Shown here: positions 33,961 through 42,816 of the stretch, one piece after another
Layout of the letters: each line of letters opens with the position of its first letter
Numbering within the stretch: position 1 is the first letter of the stretch
Assembly: GCA_964599635.1 (NCBI GenBank)
Contig: CAZRGM010000012.1
Span: 43,972-107,971, forward strand
Direction of reading: 5' to 3'
Origin: WJMT01 sp964599635
GTDB lineage: Bacteria; Acidobacteriota; Aminicenantia; Aminicenantales; Aminicenantaceae
DNA length: 64,000 nt
Notes under the pieces: generated by a model
The model's database searches: none
What the model saw: the letters and a program-made list of their open reading frames with translations, nothing else
What the model was told of the DNA's origin: nothing
Translations under genes and position numbers: made by a program

Positions 33961-34065
33961 GAGTCTCCGAGCTTAAAGTGCTAAAGCAGAGGCAATGCCT
34001 TTGAGCCGATAGGGTAAAACGGGAAACGGTTTTGCCTCCCGGATTGGAAAGGAGATTCCCGCCGG
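33961..34065 (+). promoter_or_regulatory. Molybdenum/tungsten cofactor riboswitch (Moco/Tuco RNA)
   Basis: The leader matches the Moco RNA motif as I remember it: CTCCGAGC, then GAGGCAATGCCTTTGAGCCG, GGGTAAAACGGGAAAC, and CCTCCCGG.TTGGAAAGGAG. Stem P1 is seen as GAGTCTCC (33961-33968) pairing with GGAGATTC (34051-34058). Further helices are AGGCA/TGCCT and AAAAC/GTTTT around the GGGAAAC loop. The class regulates molybdenum- or tungsten-cofactor and oxyanion transport genes, exactly what follows. A short P3-like GCTT/AAGC may be present. Whether the ligand is Moco or the tungsten analogue cannot be told. No clear terminator is seen, so control may be on translation. Confidence 0.85.
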
Positions 34066-34104
34066 TTTATAATTGCGTTTCCTAAATTAAAGAAGGTTTT
34101 GGAT

Positions 34105-35055
34105 ATGAAAAAGATAGGTGTGTTTGCGATTAGTATCTATTTTGTTTTTTCACTCAGCTGCAGAAAAGAAGAAAAACAAGAGCTCTTGGTCATCCATGCT
34201 GGATCCCTTGCCGTGCCCTTTAAACTCGTGGCGGATGAATTCATGAAGCAGAATCCAGATATCGTTGTTAAAAGGGAGTCTGCGGGAAGCCGAACCTGTG
34301 CTCGGAAGATCATTGAGCTCAACAGTCGCGCGGACGTGATGGCCTCTGCAGATTCAGAAGTGATAAAAACCCTCCTTATGCCAGAATATGCGGATTACTG
34401 TGTTGATTTCGCCACCAATGAGATGGTCATTATGTACAGAGAGAAGAGTCGTTATTCAGATAAGATTAATGCAGATAATTGGTATGAAGTCTTGTTAAGG
34501 AAGGATGTGTGGTACGGACGTTCTGAACCCAATGCCGATCCTTGTGGTTATCGGACGATGCTTTGCTGGAAACTGGCAGAAAAGCATTATGAAAAACCCG
34601 GTCTTTTTAAAGAACTTGTTGAGAATTGCCCGGAGAAAAATATTCGGCCTAAGGAAGTCGATTTATTGGCTCTTCTTGAAAGTGGGGAGTTGGATTATAT
34701 TTTTATTTACCGCAGTGTGGCTGAACAGCACAAAGGGAAATTTCTTTTGCTTCCAGATGAGATCAACCTGAAATCTTCGGAGATGGAACCTTTTTATCAG
34801 CAGGTAAGTGTGGAACTTACGGGGAAAAAACCAGGGGAGATCCTTATCCGGAGGGGGGCTTCCATGATCTATGGAATGACGGTCCCTAAAACAGCAGCTC
34901 ATCCTGAATTGGGGGTGAAATTTATCTCCTTCATCTTAGGGGAAAAAGGAAGGGAAATTATGAAAGAAAACGGACAGCCAGAGATTATTCCTCCTCAGGT
35001 GGATCATTTTGAGAAGCTCCCTTTGGAATTGAAAGTTTTTTTTAATCAGCAATAA
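34105..35055 (+). CDS. wtpA: Tungstate/molybdate ABC transporter, substrate-binding lipoprotein
   Basis: Periplasmic oxyanion-binding lipoprotein, 316 residues. ATG 34105 is chosen because GAAGG is 8 bp upstream, whereas TTG 34099 has almost no spacing. The lipobox ends at Cys in FSLSC. LLVIHAGSLAVPFKLVADEF (about 27-46) is the WtpA-type signature. RESAGSRTCARKI, ADVMASADSEVIKTLL and ATNEMVIMY are shared with the WtpA/ModA binding-protein group. It is the first structural gene after the riboswitch. The choice between tungstate and molybdate rests on family resemblance to WtpA. Confidence 0.9.
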   Translation: MKKIGVFAISIYFVFSLSCRKEEKQELLVIHAGSLAVPFKLVADEFMKQNPDIVVKRESAGSRTCARKIIELNSRADVMASADSEVIKTLLMPEYADYCVDFATNEMVIMYREKSRYSDKINADNWYEVLLRKDVWYGRSEPNADPCGYRTMLCWKLAEKHYEKPGLFKELVENCPEKNIRPKEVDLLALLESGELDYIFIYRSVAEQHKGKFLLLPDEINLKSSEMEPFYQQVSVELTGKKPGEILIRRGASMIYGMTVPKTAAHPELGVKFISFILGEKGREIMKENGQPEIIPPQVDHFEKLPLELKVFFNQQ

Positions 35056-35056
35056 A

Positions 35057-35809
35057 ATGAAAACTAAACCCGTTTTTTATTTTTTAGGTACCTTATTGAT
35101 CCTTTTTGTCATGGTCCCCCTATTGCGGATGATTTTTTCAGTAAGTCCTCAAGAAGCCGGAAGGGCTCTTGTGGAAAAAGAGCTCATCGGCTCCATATTC
35201 TTGACTTTAAGAGCTTCTTTATGGGCTACCCTGATTGCCTTGGTTTCGGGGATTCCTCTGAGCTTTATCCTGGCTAGACATCGTTTTTTCGGCAAAAAAA
35301 TAATTGAAGGGCTCATTGATGTTCCTGTGGTCATTCCTCATACTGCCGCGGGCATCGCACTTCTGATGGTGTGGGGGAGAGAATCTGTTTTTACCAAAAT
35401 CACAGGAATTTCTATCCCGGGCACAGAGGCCGCTATTTCCATAGGGATGCTGTTTGTCTCTCTTCCTTTTCTGGTGAACAGTGCCAAGGAAGGATTTAAA
35501 ATGATAGATGTTCGTTATGAAAAAACAGCGGTTTCGCTGGGTGCTTCTTCCTGGAAAGCATTCACTTCAGTGAGTCTCCCTATGGCCAGGAAGTCGATCG
35601 TTTCTGGTTCTATCATGATGTGGGCAAGGGGGATTTCTGAATTTGGAGCCGTCGTGATTCTGGCTTATCATCCCATGACAGCTCCTGTTTTGATTTTCGA
35701 GCGCTTCCAGAATTTTGGTCTGGATTATGCGGCTCCAGCCACTGTGGTCCTGATTTTGGTCACTCTGGTGATATTTGTGGCTTTAAGAGCAGTCGGAGAT
35801 AAAAAGTGA
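35057..35809 (+). CDS. wtpB: Tungstate/molybdate ABC transporter, permease
   Basis: Inner-membrane permease of 250 residues with six or so helices and the binding-protein-dependent transport motif EKTAVSLGASSWKAFTSVSLPMARKSIVSG (EAA loop) that contacts the ATPase. VPVVIPHTAAGIALLMVWG is typical of the ModB/WtpB/CysT-W group. The ATG follows the wtpA stop after one base, so translation is coupled. Function follows from its neighbours: import of tungstate or molybdate. Confidence 0.9.
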   Translation: MKTKPVFYFLGTLLILFVMVPLLRMIFSVSPQEAGRALVEKELIGSIFLTLRASLWATLIALVSGIPLSFILARHRFFGKKIIEGLIDVPVVIPHTAAGIALLMVWGRESVFTKITGISIPGTEAAISIGMLFVSLPFLVNSAKEGFKMIDVRYEKTAVSLGASSWKAFTSVSLPMARKSIVSGSIMMWARGISEFGAVVILAYHPMTAPVLIFERFQNFGLDYAAPATVVLILVTLVIFVALRAVGDKK

Positions 35810-36816
35810 TCAAACTGGATAAGGTGTATAAAAGCTTCGGGGATTTTCAGATAAAAGACCTTTCGCTGGAAGTCGAATCTGGAGAATATTTTGTGATTCT
35901 TGGTCCCAGTGGAGCGGGAAAGACACTGCTTCTGGAGATGATGGCTGGATTGGAAGTTCCGGATTCAGGAAGGATCATGGGTTTAGAGGGGAAACGAGTC
36001 GGACTGATCTACCAGGATTATATGCTCTTTCCTCATTTGGATGTGTTTCAAAACATTGCCTATGGACTGATTATCAGAAAAGAGAAAAAGCAGAAAATTA
36101 TAGATCAGGTTGAAGCCGTGAGTGAACAGTTGGGGATAGGCAGCCTTCTCAAGCGTGAAATCCACAATCTTTCAGGAGGAGAAAAACAAAGAACGGCTAT
36201 TGCTCGGGCTATGGTCATGCAGCCTGAAGTTTATCTTTTAGATGAGCCCACAGCTGCTCTAGACTTGAGCACCAAGTCTCAAATACAGCGGCTGATTCTC
36301 GGACTTCATAAAAAGAATAATCCCACGGTCATCCATGTGACCCATGATTTTGAGGAAGCTTTAGCCATGGGTGACAGAATTGGGCTTCTTTTTTCTGGGT
36401 CAATGGTGCAGAATGACACACCGGAAAAAGTTTTTAACAACCCTGTATCAAAAAAGGCAGCTGATTTTTTAGGCTATAAAAATGTTTTTTCAGGGGAGAT
36501 TAAGGGATATTGGATACATATCAACGGTATCCATATCATGACTCCTGAGGAATATGCAGAAAAAGCCACCATTGCCGTGAGGTCAAATGATATCATCCTT
36601 TCTAAAAAGAAATTGGAATCATCAGCCCGGAATTATTTTCTCGGTCGGGTCGTTAGAGGGATCAAAAGGACTAATCACGTAGAAGTTATCGTGGATATCG
36701 GGGTATGGCTTTATGTGGATATCACCTATCAGTCTTATAGCGAGATGCACCTTCAACCAGGTACCCCAATTTGGGCCACTTTTAAAACATCTTCGGTGAA
36801 AGTGTTTTCGCATTGA
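35806..36816 (+). CDS. wtpC: Tungstate/molybdate ABC transporter, ATP-binding protein
   Basis: ABC ATPase of 336 residues. Walker A is GPSGAGKT (33-40), the signature is LSGGEKQRTAIARA, and Walker B is VYLLDEPTAALD, with His in VIHVTHDFEEA. The part beyond about residue 225 reads as a TOBE/MOP-like regulatory domain (FLGRVVRGIKRTNHVEVIVDIG), common in molybdate and tungstate transporters. The start is a GTG overlapping the permease stop (GTGA), a 4-bp overlap. Confidence 0.92.
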   Translation: MIKLDKVYKSFGDFQIKDLSLEVESGEYFVILGPSGAGKTLLLEMMAGLEVPDSGRIMGLEGKRVGLIYQDYMLFPHLDVFQNIAYGLIIRKEKKQKIIDQVEAVSEQLGIGSLLKREIHNLSGGEKQRTAIARAMVMQPEVYLLDEPTAALDLSTKSQIQRLILGLHKKNNPTVIHVTHDFEEALAMGDRIGLLFSGSMVQNDTPEKVFNNPVSKKAADFLGYKNVFSGEIKGYWIHINGIHIMTPEEYAEKATIAVRSNDIILSKKKLESSARNYFLGRVVRGIKRTNHVEVIVDIGVWLYVDITYQSYSEMHLQPGTPIWATFKTSSVKVFSH

Positions 36817-36826
36817 GGAGGAGATT

Positions 36827-37996
36827 ATGATTTTAGCTGAGCAGGCAGAGAAGATACTAAATAATGTTCCTGTCAAGCTTGACAGTGAAACAGTGAATTT
36901 GGGTCAAGCATTAGGCCGGATTCTAGCTCAGGACATCATTTCGAGGATAAACATGCCCCCTTTTAATAAATCAGCTATGGACGGATATGCGGTGATATCA
37001 AATGACAAATCAAAGAGGTTCAAAGTCATTGAGACCGTCCCGGCTGGGGTCATCCCTCAGAAAAAAGTCCACCCGGGAGAATGTGCGAAAGTCATGACAG
37101 GAGGAATTGTTCCTGATTCTGCAGACAGAGTCATCATCAAAGAGCTCACAATAGAGGAAAATGGATACATAAAGGTTTTGGGAGAGGAGGAGAATAAAAA
37201 TATTTGTATCGCTGGAGAGGATATCAAAAGAGGAGATAAGGTTTTAATGATGGGCACTCACATAAGGCCTCAAGAATTGGGCGTCATGGCTTCTATGGGA
37301 CTGGATCAAGTCAAGGTTTATAAAAAGCCTAAAGTGAGCGTTATTTCCACGGGTTCAGAGCTTGTCCTTCCTGGGAAAAACATAAGCCAGAGTCAGATCT
37401 ATGACAGCAATTCTTATTCTTTATCCGCTCAAGTTCTAAGAACTGGAGCTCAATTGCTTGGTCATAAGATGGTTTTAGATGAACCGGATAAAATCAAAAA
37501 GTACGTTTCAGATTTTTTGGGTCTCTGTGATGTTCTTCTTATATCTGGAGGGGTTTCCATGGGAGACTATGATTATGTTCCCTCTATTCTTAAGAATTTG
37601 GGATTTACACTTCATTTTGAAAAAGTGGCTGTCAAACCTGGAAAGCCTACGGTATTCGGGACAAAACAGGATCAATATGTATTTGGTGTTCCAGGAAATC
37701 CAGTCTCCACTTTTGTGGTTTTTGAACTTTTTATAAGGCCTTTTTTGCTTCGGATGATGGGACATTCATACAAGCCTTTCATGAGCTCTGGTATTTTAGA
37801 AGAGCGCATTGAAAGAAAAAAGACCAAAAGGGCTTTTTATATACCGGTTGAATACAGAGAAGGATTCATTAAAGTCCTCCCTTATCATGGTTCAGCTCAT
37901 ATCCATGCGTTAACACGGGCCAATGCCATTTTATGCATTCCTAGAGGAGTGAAAGAAATTGAGAAGGGAAGCTGGGTCAATGTTAGACAGATTTAA
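36827..37996 (+). CDS. moeA: Molybdopterin molybdenumtransferase MoeA
   Basis: MoeA, 389 residues, inserts molybdenum or tungsten into adenylated molybdopterin. Markers: the N-terminal domain RINMPPFNKSAMDGYAV, the MoCF-fold domain with VISTGSELV, LLISGGVSMGDYDYVP and VFGVPGNPVSTFVVF, and a C-terminal beta domain from about 320. Length is normal for the family. It follows wtpC after 10 bp with GAGGAGG upstream of the ATG, and its end overlaps moaA. A MoeA in a wtp operon of an anaerobe would probably serve tungsten enzymes such as aldehyde:ferredoxin oxidoreductases (inference). Confidence 0.95.
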   Translation: MILAEQAEKILNNVPVKLDSETVNLGQALGRILAQDIISRINMPPFNKSAMDGYAVISNDKSKRFKVIETVPAGVIPQKKVHPGECAKVMTGGIVPDSADRVIIKELTIEENGYIKVLGEEENKNICIAGEDIKRGDKVLMMGTHIRPQELGVMASMGLDQVKVYKKPKVSVISTGSELVLPGKNISQSQIYDSNSYSLSAQVLRTGAQLLGHKMVLDEPDKIKKYVSDFLGLCDVLLISGGVSMGDYDYVPSILKNLGFTLHFEKVAVKPGKPTVFGTKQDQYVFGVPGNPVSTFVVFELFIRPFLLRMMGHSYKPFMSSGILEERIERKKTKRAFYIPVEYREGFIKVLPYHGSAHIHALTRANAILCIPRGVKEIEKGSWVNVRQI

Positions 37997-38786
37997 TCGG
38001 GAGATCACCTATTTGCGGGTTTCTGTAACGGACAGATGCAATCTCAGATGCAAATACTGTATGCCTGCTCAGGGTGTAAAATTAAAAACTCATGATGAGA
38101 TACTCACTTTTGAGGAAATCGTTGAAATCTGTCAAGTCGCCTCTAGATTGGGGATATGGAAAGTAAGGCTAACGGGAGGAGAGCCTCTGGTTAGAAGAGG
38201 GGTCACTCATCTTGTGAGGATGCTGAGTAAAATTAAGGGGATAAAGGAATTGTGTCTTTCCACAAACGGAGTGCTCCTAGCTCCTTTAGCCAAGGAACTT
38301 AAAGAAGGAGGCATAGCGAGAGTGAATATTTCTTTAGATACATTGGATGCCGAGAAGTACAGGAATATTACCCGAGGAGGGGATATTCGAAAGGTTTTTG
38401 CGGGAATCGAAGCTGCCCAAAAAGCAGGATTTCAAAACACCAAGATTAACATGGTTTTAATTCCTGGATTCAATACCAATGAAGTCGATCAGATGTTTGC
38501 CTTCTGCAAAGAAAATGGCCTGATCCTTCAGAGAATTAATCATTACTCCCTAAAATCGGGCCTAAAGAAAGACTATAAATATGAGGCGGAGCGTCCTCAA
38601 GATTGTGGGTTATGCAATCGAATAAGGTTAACGGCTGATGGGATGCTCAAGCCATGTCTTTTCTCAAATCAAGAAATCCCGGTTGACTTTAATGATATCG
38701 AATCCAGCATTCGTTTGGCTGTCAAAAGCAAACCGGCTTACGGACAGATTGAAACGAAAAGGGGAAACTGGGAAATCGGAGGGTAA
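37980..38786 (+). CDS. moaA: GTP 3',8-cyclase MoaA, short form
   Basis: Radical SAM enzyme for the first step of molybdopterin synthesis, about 268 residues. The N-terminal cluster motif CNLRCKYC is present, preceded by ITYLRVSVTDR. TGGEPLVRRG and LSTNGVLL are typical. The second, substrate-binding cluster is retained as CGLCNRIRLTADGMLKPCLF. The family usually has about 320-340 residues. Here the stretch between LQRINHYSLKSGL and the second cluster is shortened by roughly 50 residues, so the usual FIELMP region is not readable. The terminal GG that inserts into the active site is present (WEIGG). ATG 37980 overlaps moeA by 17 bp. Confidence 0.88.
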   Translation: MLDRFNREITYLRVSVTDRCNLRCKYCMPAQGVKLKTHDEILTFEEIVEICQVASRLGIWKVRLTGGEPLVRRGVTHLVRMLSKIKGIKELCLSTNGVLLAPLAKELKEGGIARVNISLDTLDAEKYRNITRGGDIRKVFAGIEAAQKAGFQNTKINMVLIPGFNTNEVDQMFAFCKENGLILQRINHYSLKSGLKKDYKYEAERPQDCGLCNRIRLTADGMLKPCLFSNQEIPVDFNDIESSIRLAVKSKPAYGQIETKRGNWEIGG

Positions 38787-38787
38787 G

Positions 38788-39243
38788 ATGAAACTCACTC
38801 ATGTTTCTAATAAAGGAAAAGCCAAAATGGTCGATATAAGTCAAAAAGGAGTTGAGCACAGGAGAGCTGTAGCTCAAGGAAGAATTTATCTCAGGCCAGA
38901 GACTGTCCAATTGATTCAAAAACAGGAAATAAAAAAAGGAGAAGTGCTTGCTGTCTCCCGTATTGCTGGGATCAGTGCTGCAAAAAGAACTTTTGAGCTG
39001 ATCCCCTTGTGCCATAATATCCCCATCAATCAGATTGATGTTGATTTTGAAATAAAACATGAGTGGATTGATATCACCGCTTTAGCTTCATGTGACTGGA
39101 AGACAGGGATTGAAATGGAAGCATTAACCGCTGTTTCTGTGGCGGCGTTGACCATTTATGACATGTGTAAGGCGGTGGATAAAGAGATGAGAATCACTGA
39201 CATAAAACTCAAGGAGAAAACAAAAAGTGAGATTCAAGGTTGA
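38788..39243 (+). CDS. moaC: Cyclic pyranopterin monophosphate synthase MoaC
   Basis: MoaC, 151 residues, converts the MoaA product to cyclic pyranopterin monophosphate. Family motifs: KAKMVDISQKGVEHRRAVAQG at the start, IAGISAAKRTFELIPLCHNI, and VDKEMRITDIKLKEKT with the catalytic Asp/Lys region. TGIEMEALTAVSVAALTIYDMCK is the most conserved run. The frame is open further upstream (38638), but ATG 38788 lies one base after the moaA stop and gives the standard MoaC N-terminus. Confidence 0.94.
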   Translation: MKLTHVSNKGKAKMVDISQKGVEHRRAVAQGRIYLRPETVQLIQKQEIKKGEVLAVSRIAGISAAKRTFELIPLCHNIPINQIDVDFEIKHEWIDITALASCDWKTGIEMEALTAVSVAALTIYDMCKAVDKEMRITDIKLKEKTKSEIQG

Positions 39244-39664
39244 AGCCGCGTGTATTTCTGAAAAAAGAGGAGAGCCGAAAAAACCTATTGAAAGAATTGA
39301 GCTTCTCAAAAATTTTGGTATCAAAGGGGATGCTCATGCCGGCCATGAGAAAAGACAGGTCTCATTTTTGGCGGCTGAGGATATCGAGAAAAAGAAAGAA
39401 GAGGGAATTGATCTCAAGCCAGGAGATTTTGCTGAGAATATCGTCACTCGTGGGATAGACTGGAGCAAGGTAGAAATTGGGGGAAAAGTTGTGATCGGGG
39501 AAGCAGAAATGGAAGTCACTCAAATAGGTAAGGAAGGCCCCACACCCCAGGAAATATATGATAAAGTGGGAGAATCTATCATGCTTGAAAAAGGAGTTTT
39601 TGCCAGAGTATTAAAAGGAGGGATGATCCATGCTGGAAGTCGCGGTCATTACCGTATCAGATAG
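39227..39664 (+). CDS. MOSC domain protein
   Basis: Stand-alone MOSC domain of 145 residues. The family binds or transfers molybdopterin-linked sulfur or metal cofactor. Typical segments: ERIELLKNFGIKGDAHAG, RQVSFLAAEDIEK, LKPGDFAENIVTRGIDWSKV and MLEKGVFARVLKGG. The strictly conserved Cys of sulfurase-type MOSC proteins is not obvious, so a cofactor-carrier role is more likely than sulfuration. GTG start, overlapping moaC by 17 bp. The gene overlaps the next one by 35 bp, so the last five genes are tightly packed. Confidence 0.88.
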   Translation: MRFKVEAACISEKRGEPKKPIERIELLKNFGIKGDAHAGHEKRQVSFLAAEDIEKKKEEGIDLKPGDFAENIVTRGIDWSKVEIGGKVVIGEAEMEVTQIGKEGPTPQEIYDKVGESIMLEKGVFARVLKGGMIHAGSRGHYRIR

Positions 39665-40100
39665 GGCTTATAGAGGAGAATATGAGGATCTTTCCGGACC
39701 CCAAATAAAACAAGTCATTGAAAAAAGCGGAATTAAGGTTATGATGAGTCTGAGTGTGGTTCCTGATGAAAGGGAGGCCATCAAAAAGGCATTAATAGGA
39801 AATTTAGACAAAGACTATATTCTGACAACAGGAGGGACCGGGATTTCTCCCCGGGATATCACGCCGGATGTAACCCGGGAAGTGTGTGATAAGGAAGTAC
39901 CGGGTATCAGTGAATACCTCAGGCAGGAGTCTATAAAAGAGACCAAAAACGCTGTATTTTCACGGGGATTCAGCGGCATTAAAGATAGGGCCATCATCAT
40001 CAATCTGCCGGGTTCTGTGAAAGCCGTGACTCTATGCACCAAACTTCTTGTTCCTGTGCTTGAGCACGGGAAGGAAATGATCTTAGGCGGCGGGCATTAA
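39630..40100 (+). CDS. mogA: Molybdopterin adenylyltransferase MogA/MoaB
   Basis: MoCF-fold protein of 156 residues that adenylates molybdopterin before metal insertion by MoeA. Motifs: VAVITVSDRAYRGEYEDLSGP, TTGGTGISPRDITPDVT and AIIINLPGSVKAV. MoaB and MogA are hard to separate by sequence. AGGAGG precedes ATG 39630, inside the MOSC gene. It ends the operon. No moaD, moaE, moeB or mobA is seen here, so the pathway must be completed elsewhere in the genome. Confidence 0.92.
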   Translation: MLEVAVITVSDRAYRGEYEDLSGPQIKQVIEKSGIKVMMSLSVVPDEREAIKKALIGNLDKDYILTTGGTGISPRDITPDVTREVCDKEVPGISEYLRQESIKETKNAVFSRGFSGIKDRAIIINLPGSVKAVTLCTKLLVPVLEHGKEMILGGGH

Positions 40101-40249
40101 AATATCCTCTCTTCTTCTGGTCTGCGGCAAGGAATTTATCAATCATATAAAGGGTTTAAATCGCCTTGAAATTTTAAGAAGAGCTTAAAAATCATCAGGG
40201 ATGACAGCTGTTTCAGGGAAATTCTAAAGAATTCTTATTCAAGCTTTGT

Positions 40250-41371
40250 TTAGTTAAAATACAAACTCATTTTGTATCGTCTGACTCGATGGTAGCCCTG
40301 CTCGTCTTGGGATATGACATAGAGCTTGTTATTTTTCCAGACACGGGGGCGGTATTCCAATGGGATTTTTGCGATGTATTTTCCCTGTGAATTGAAAACA
40401 TCATAATAATAGTGACCGTTGGGAGCTTTTTCATAGGTGCGCACGAACACTCGGCCTTCATCATCCACACTTAGATAGATAAAAGGATGGTGATGAGTAT
40501 CCCAGGATAATTCAATTCCGGGGGGAATTTCTTCTCCATAGTTTGATTTTATAAATTGCTGCTTTTCTTGTTCTGTGATCTTCACTGGATCGTAATCTTT
40601 TGAGATTTTCATAAAAAGGCTTCCGTCCGGTTTCAGAAACTGGATCTCATAGATGTCATTATAACCCCAGATAATATAGTCGTGCTTATCTATTTGCCAA
40701 TAACAACGGGGATAAAATGGATTAATGACCGGGTATTGGCCTGCCTTATAGGAATAGATGGTCTTTTTTTCAGTCATATCCGGATTGAATATTTTTAGAT
40801 AATTGGTAACGGTTTGATCCATAACCGTATAACCGGCTAGGATATGATTTTGAGAATCGGCTACAGGATGCGAGAAAAAAATCATGCCTTTAAGGTTTAT
40901 TGATTTTAGATACGTCCCGTCCAAAGTAAAAAAGTGAAGGGCTCTGGCACTCCAGTCATTGACCATGATTTCATGGTTGGGAGTGATGGATAGGTTATCA
41001 AGGCTCTGCATTTCGCCCGGTCCCTGTCCTTTTTTGCCGATGGTTCTCAAATAAGCTCCTTGTTTATTAAAAACTTTAATGTGGGTTTCCTTAGGATCCA
41101 GGATATAGATATTTTCGTCTGAATCCACATCCATATCGCTCACTTCGGAAAAGAGGACCTCTCCTTGTCCTTCATTTTCTCCGATGACAAGGTCTTGTTC
41201 CAAATGAAAAATTTCTCCCTCGTAAAGAGGAGTTTTAGGATTTTTAACCACAGTCGCTCCGTCTTTTTCTACGATTTCTCCTTTCCATTCATCTTTCTGG
41301 CTTTGACAGGAATAAAGGAGGATCAAAGACAGTCCCACAAAAAGTACGGGATAAAAAGGCAGTTTTTTCAT
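40250..41371 (-). CDS. Six-bladed beta-propeller (NHL-type) lipoprotein
   Basis: Lipoprotein of 373 residues with lipobox ending at Cys in LLYSC. Repeats of the NHL/6-bladed type are readable: VSDMDVDSDENIYILDPKETHIKVFNKQG, YLRTIGKKGQGPGEM, ILAGYTVMD. The clan is frequent in Bacteroidetes and Aminicenantes-like genomes, mostly without known function, and is thought to mediate binding at the cell surface. It diverges from the S41 gene with a 59-bp gap. No catalytic residues could be identified. Confidence 0.85.
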   Translation of the reverse strand: MKKLPFYPVLFVGLSLILLYSCQSQKDEWKGEIVEKDGATVVKNPKTPLYEGEIFHLEQDLVIGENEGQGEVLFSEVSDMDVDSDENIYILDPKETHIKVFNKQGAYLRTIGKKGQGPGEMQSLDNLSITPNHEIMVNDWSARALHFFTLDGTYLKSINLKGMIFFSHPVADSQNHILAGYTVMDQTVTNYLKIFNPDMTEKKTIYSYKAGQYPVINPFYPRCYWQIDKHDYIIWGYNDIYEIQFLKPDGSLFMKISKDYDPVKITEQEKQQFIKSNYGEEIPPGIELSWDTHHHPFIYLSVDDEGRVFVRTYEKAPNGHYYYDVFNSQGKYIAKIPLEYRPRVWKNNKLYVISQDEQGYHRVRRYKMSLYFN

Positions 41372-41430
41372 TTTGTTGGCCCCCTGAACATTTTTAAATC
41401 TTTAAAAAAGTATTTTTTATTGAGATCTAT

Positions 41431-42705
41431 TTGCTTTATACCGCTCTGATTTTTTACTGTCAAGGCTATTGTCTTAACCTTTTTAGAACTATGGGTCACA
41501 AAGGAGCTGTATTTCATATCATTGCCCCTTTTTTTCAGAAGGAGCCGGCCTATGAAAAATGGGCAGCGGATGTGGATTTTTTGGTTGAAAAACTACCTGA
41601 ACTCCACAAAAACCTGTTTTTCAGAATATCCCAAGAAGAATTCAATGAAATAGCCGTGCAGTTCAAACAGAGCCTTCCTGAGCTTAATGAGAATGAATTC
41701 CAAATCGGGCTTTCCCGGCTTGTCGCTGCTGTGGGCGACTCCCATACATCACTCCGTCCTCGAATCACTCATGCATCCCCGCTCATGCTCTATTGGTTTA
41801 AAGAGAGGATTTATGTGATCAACACTCTTCCTGAATATAAGAAGATCCTATACGGTCGAATCACCAAAGTCCACCACCGGCCTATTGAAGAAGTGATTAA
41901 AGCCTTCAGCGAGATAATATCCCATGAAAACAAGGCTCAGCTTAAAAACATCATCCCTCAGATCACGGCTTCAGCCCAGCATCTTAATGGTCTGAACATC
42001 ATTCCGAACAAAAATTTCATGGACCTTACCGCAGAAAATGAACAGGGAAAATCAATGACTGTGGAAATGAAAGCCATTCCCTTTATAGGAGTGTTTAAAG
42101 GGATCGTTGATATGAGCTATTCTGAAGATGACCCTATTTACAGAAAAAACCGCGGAAAATTCTACTGGTTTGAGGTTCTTGAGGATAAAAAGACCGTGTA
42201 TTTCAAATACAATTCCTGCCGGGATCAATCTTCAGAGCCGTTCAGCAAATTTTCCCAGAAGCTGCTCTCAGCAATCCAGGACAATCCGGTGGACAAGATG
42301 GTTATTGATCTGCGGAACAACAGCGGTGGCAATTCAGGTATAATGAATCCTTTCGTTGAAGAGCTGGCGCAAAATAAAAAAATAAATAAGGAAGGCATCC
42401 TGTTCGTTATTATCGGGCGTCAGACCTTTTCTTCGGCCATATTAAATGCTATTGATCTCAAAAACAAAACCAACGCCATCCAGGTGGGAGAACCCACAGG
42501 AGGCAAACCCAATCATTTCGGAGAGATAAAAACACTAAAACTTCCCAACACCCATAAAGTGGTTACTTATTCCACCAAATATTTCACCCATTCTACAGAG
42601 GATACCGCATCTTTTATACCGGAAATCCAGGTTGAGTTTTCCTTCCGGGATTACAGGGAAAAGCGAGATCCCTTTCTGGAAGCTGTATGGGGCCTAACAC
42701 CATAA
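41431..42705 (+). CDS. S41 family peptidase (C-terminal processing type)
   Basis: Peptidase S41-like protein of up to 424 residues. Typical segments: FLVEKLPELHKNLFF with a helical N-domain, VAAVGDSHTSLR, MVIDLRNNSGGNSG (strand and loop before the active site), GRQTFSSAILNAIDL with the nucleophile Ser, and VGEPTGGKPNHFGEI. A tight Ser/Lys or Ser/His/Glu assignment is not possible by eye. The family normally has a signal peptide, but none is evident after either candidate start (TTG 41431, ATG 41491). The 5' end may have been altered, or the protein is cytoplasmic. Confidence 0.82.
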   Translation: MLYTALIFYCQGYCLNLFRTMGHKGAVFHIIAPFFQKEPAYEKWAADVDFLVEKLPELHKNLFFRISQEEFNEIAVQFKQSLPELNENEFQIGLSRLVAAVGDSHTSLRPRITHASPLMLYWFKERIYVINTLPEYKKILYGRITKVHHRPIEEVIKAFSEIISHENKAQLKNIIPQITASAQHLNGLNIIPNKNFMDLTAENEQGKSMTVEMKAIPFIGVFKGIVDMSYSEDDPIYRKNRGKFYWFEVLEDKKTVYFKYNSCRDQSSEPFSKFSQKLLSAIQDNPVDKMVIDLRNNSGGNSGIMNPFVEELAQNKKINKEGILFVIIGRQTFSSAILNAIDLKNKTNAIQVGEPTGGKPNHFGEIKTLKLPNTHKVVTYSTKYFTHSTEDTASFIPEIQVEFSFRDYREKRDPFLEAVWGLTP

Positions 42706-42816
42706 ATTTTATAGAGAGAAACGTGAATCTTAAATTCGTTCAAGTAAGGAAGATTTTATGGAATATATCCATGATATCGGTCTTATTGATAAGCCTCTTT
42801 AAATAAAATAATGTTT

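Noticed and set aside
38638..38787. N-terminal extension of moaC
   Set aside because: The extension overlaps the end of moaA out of frame. The standard MoaC N-terminus begins at 38788.
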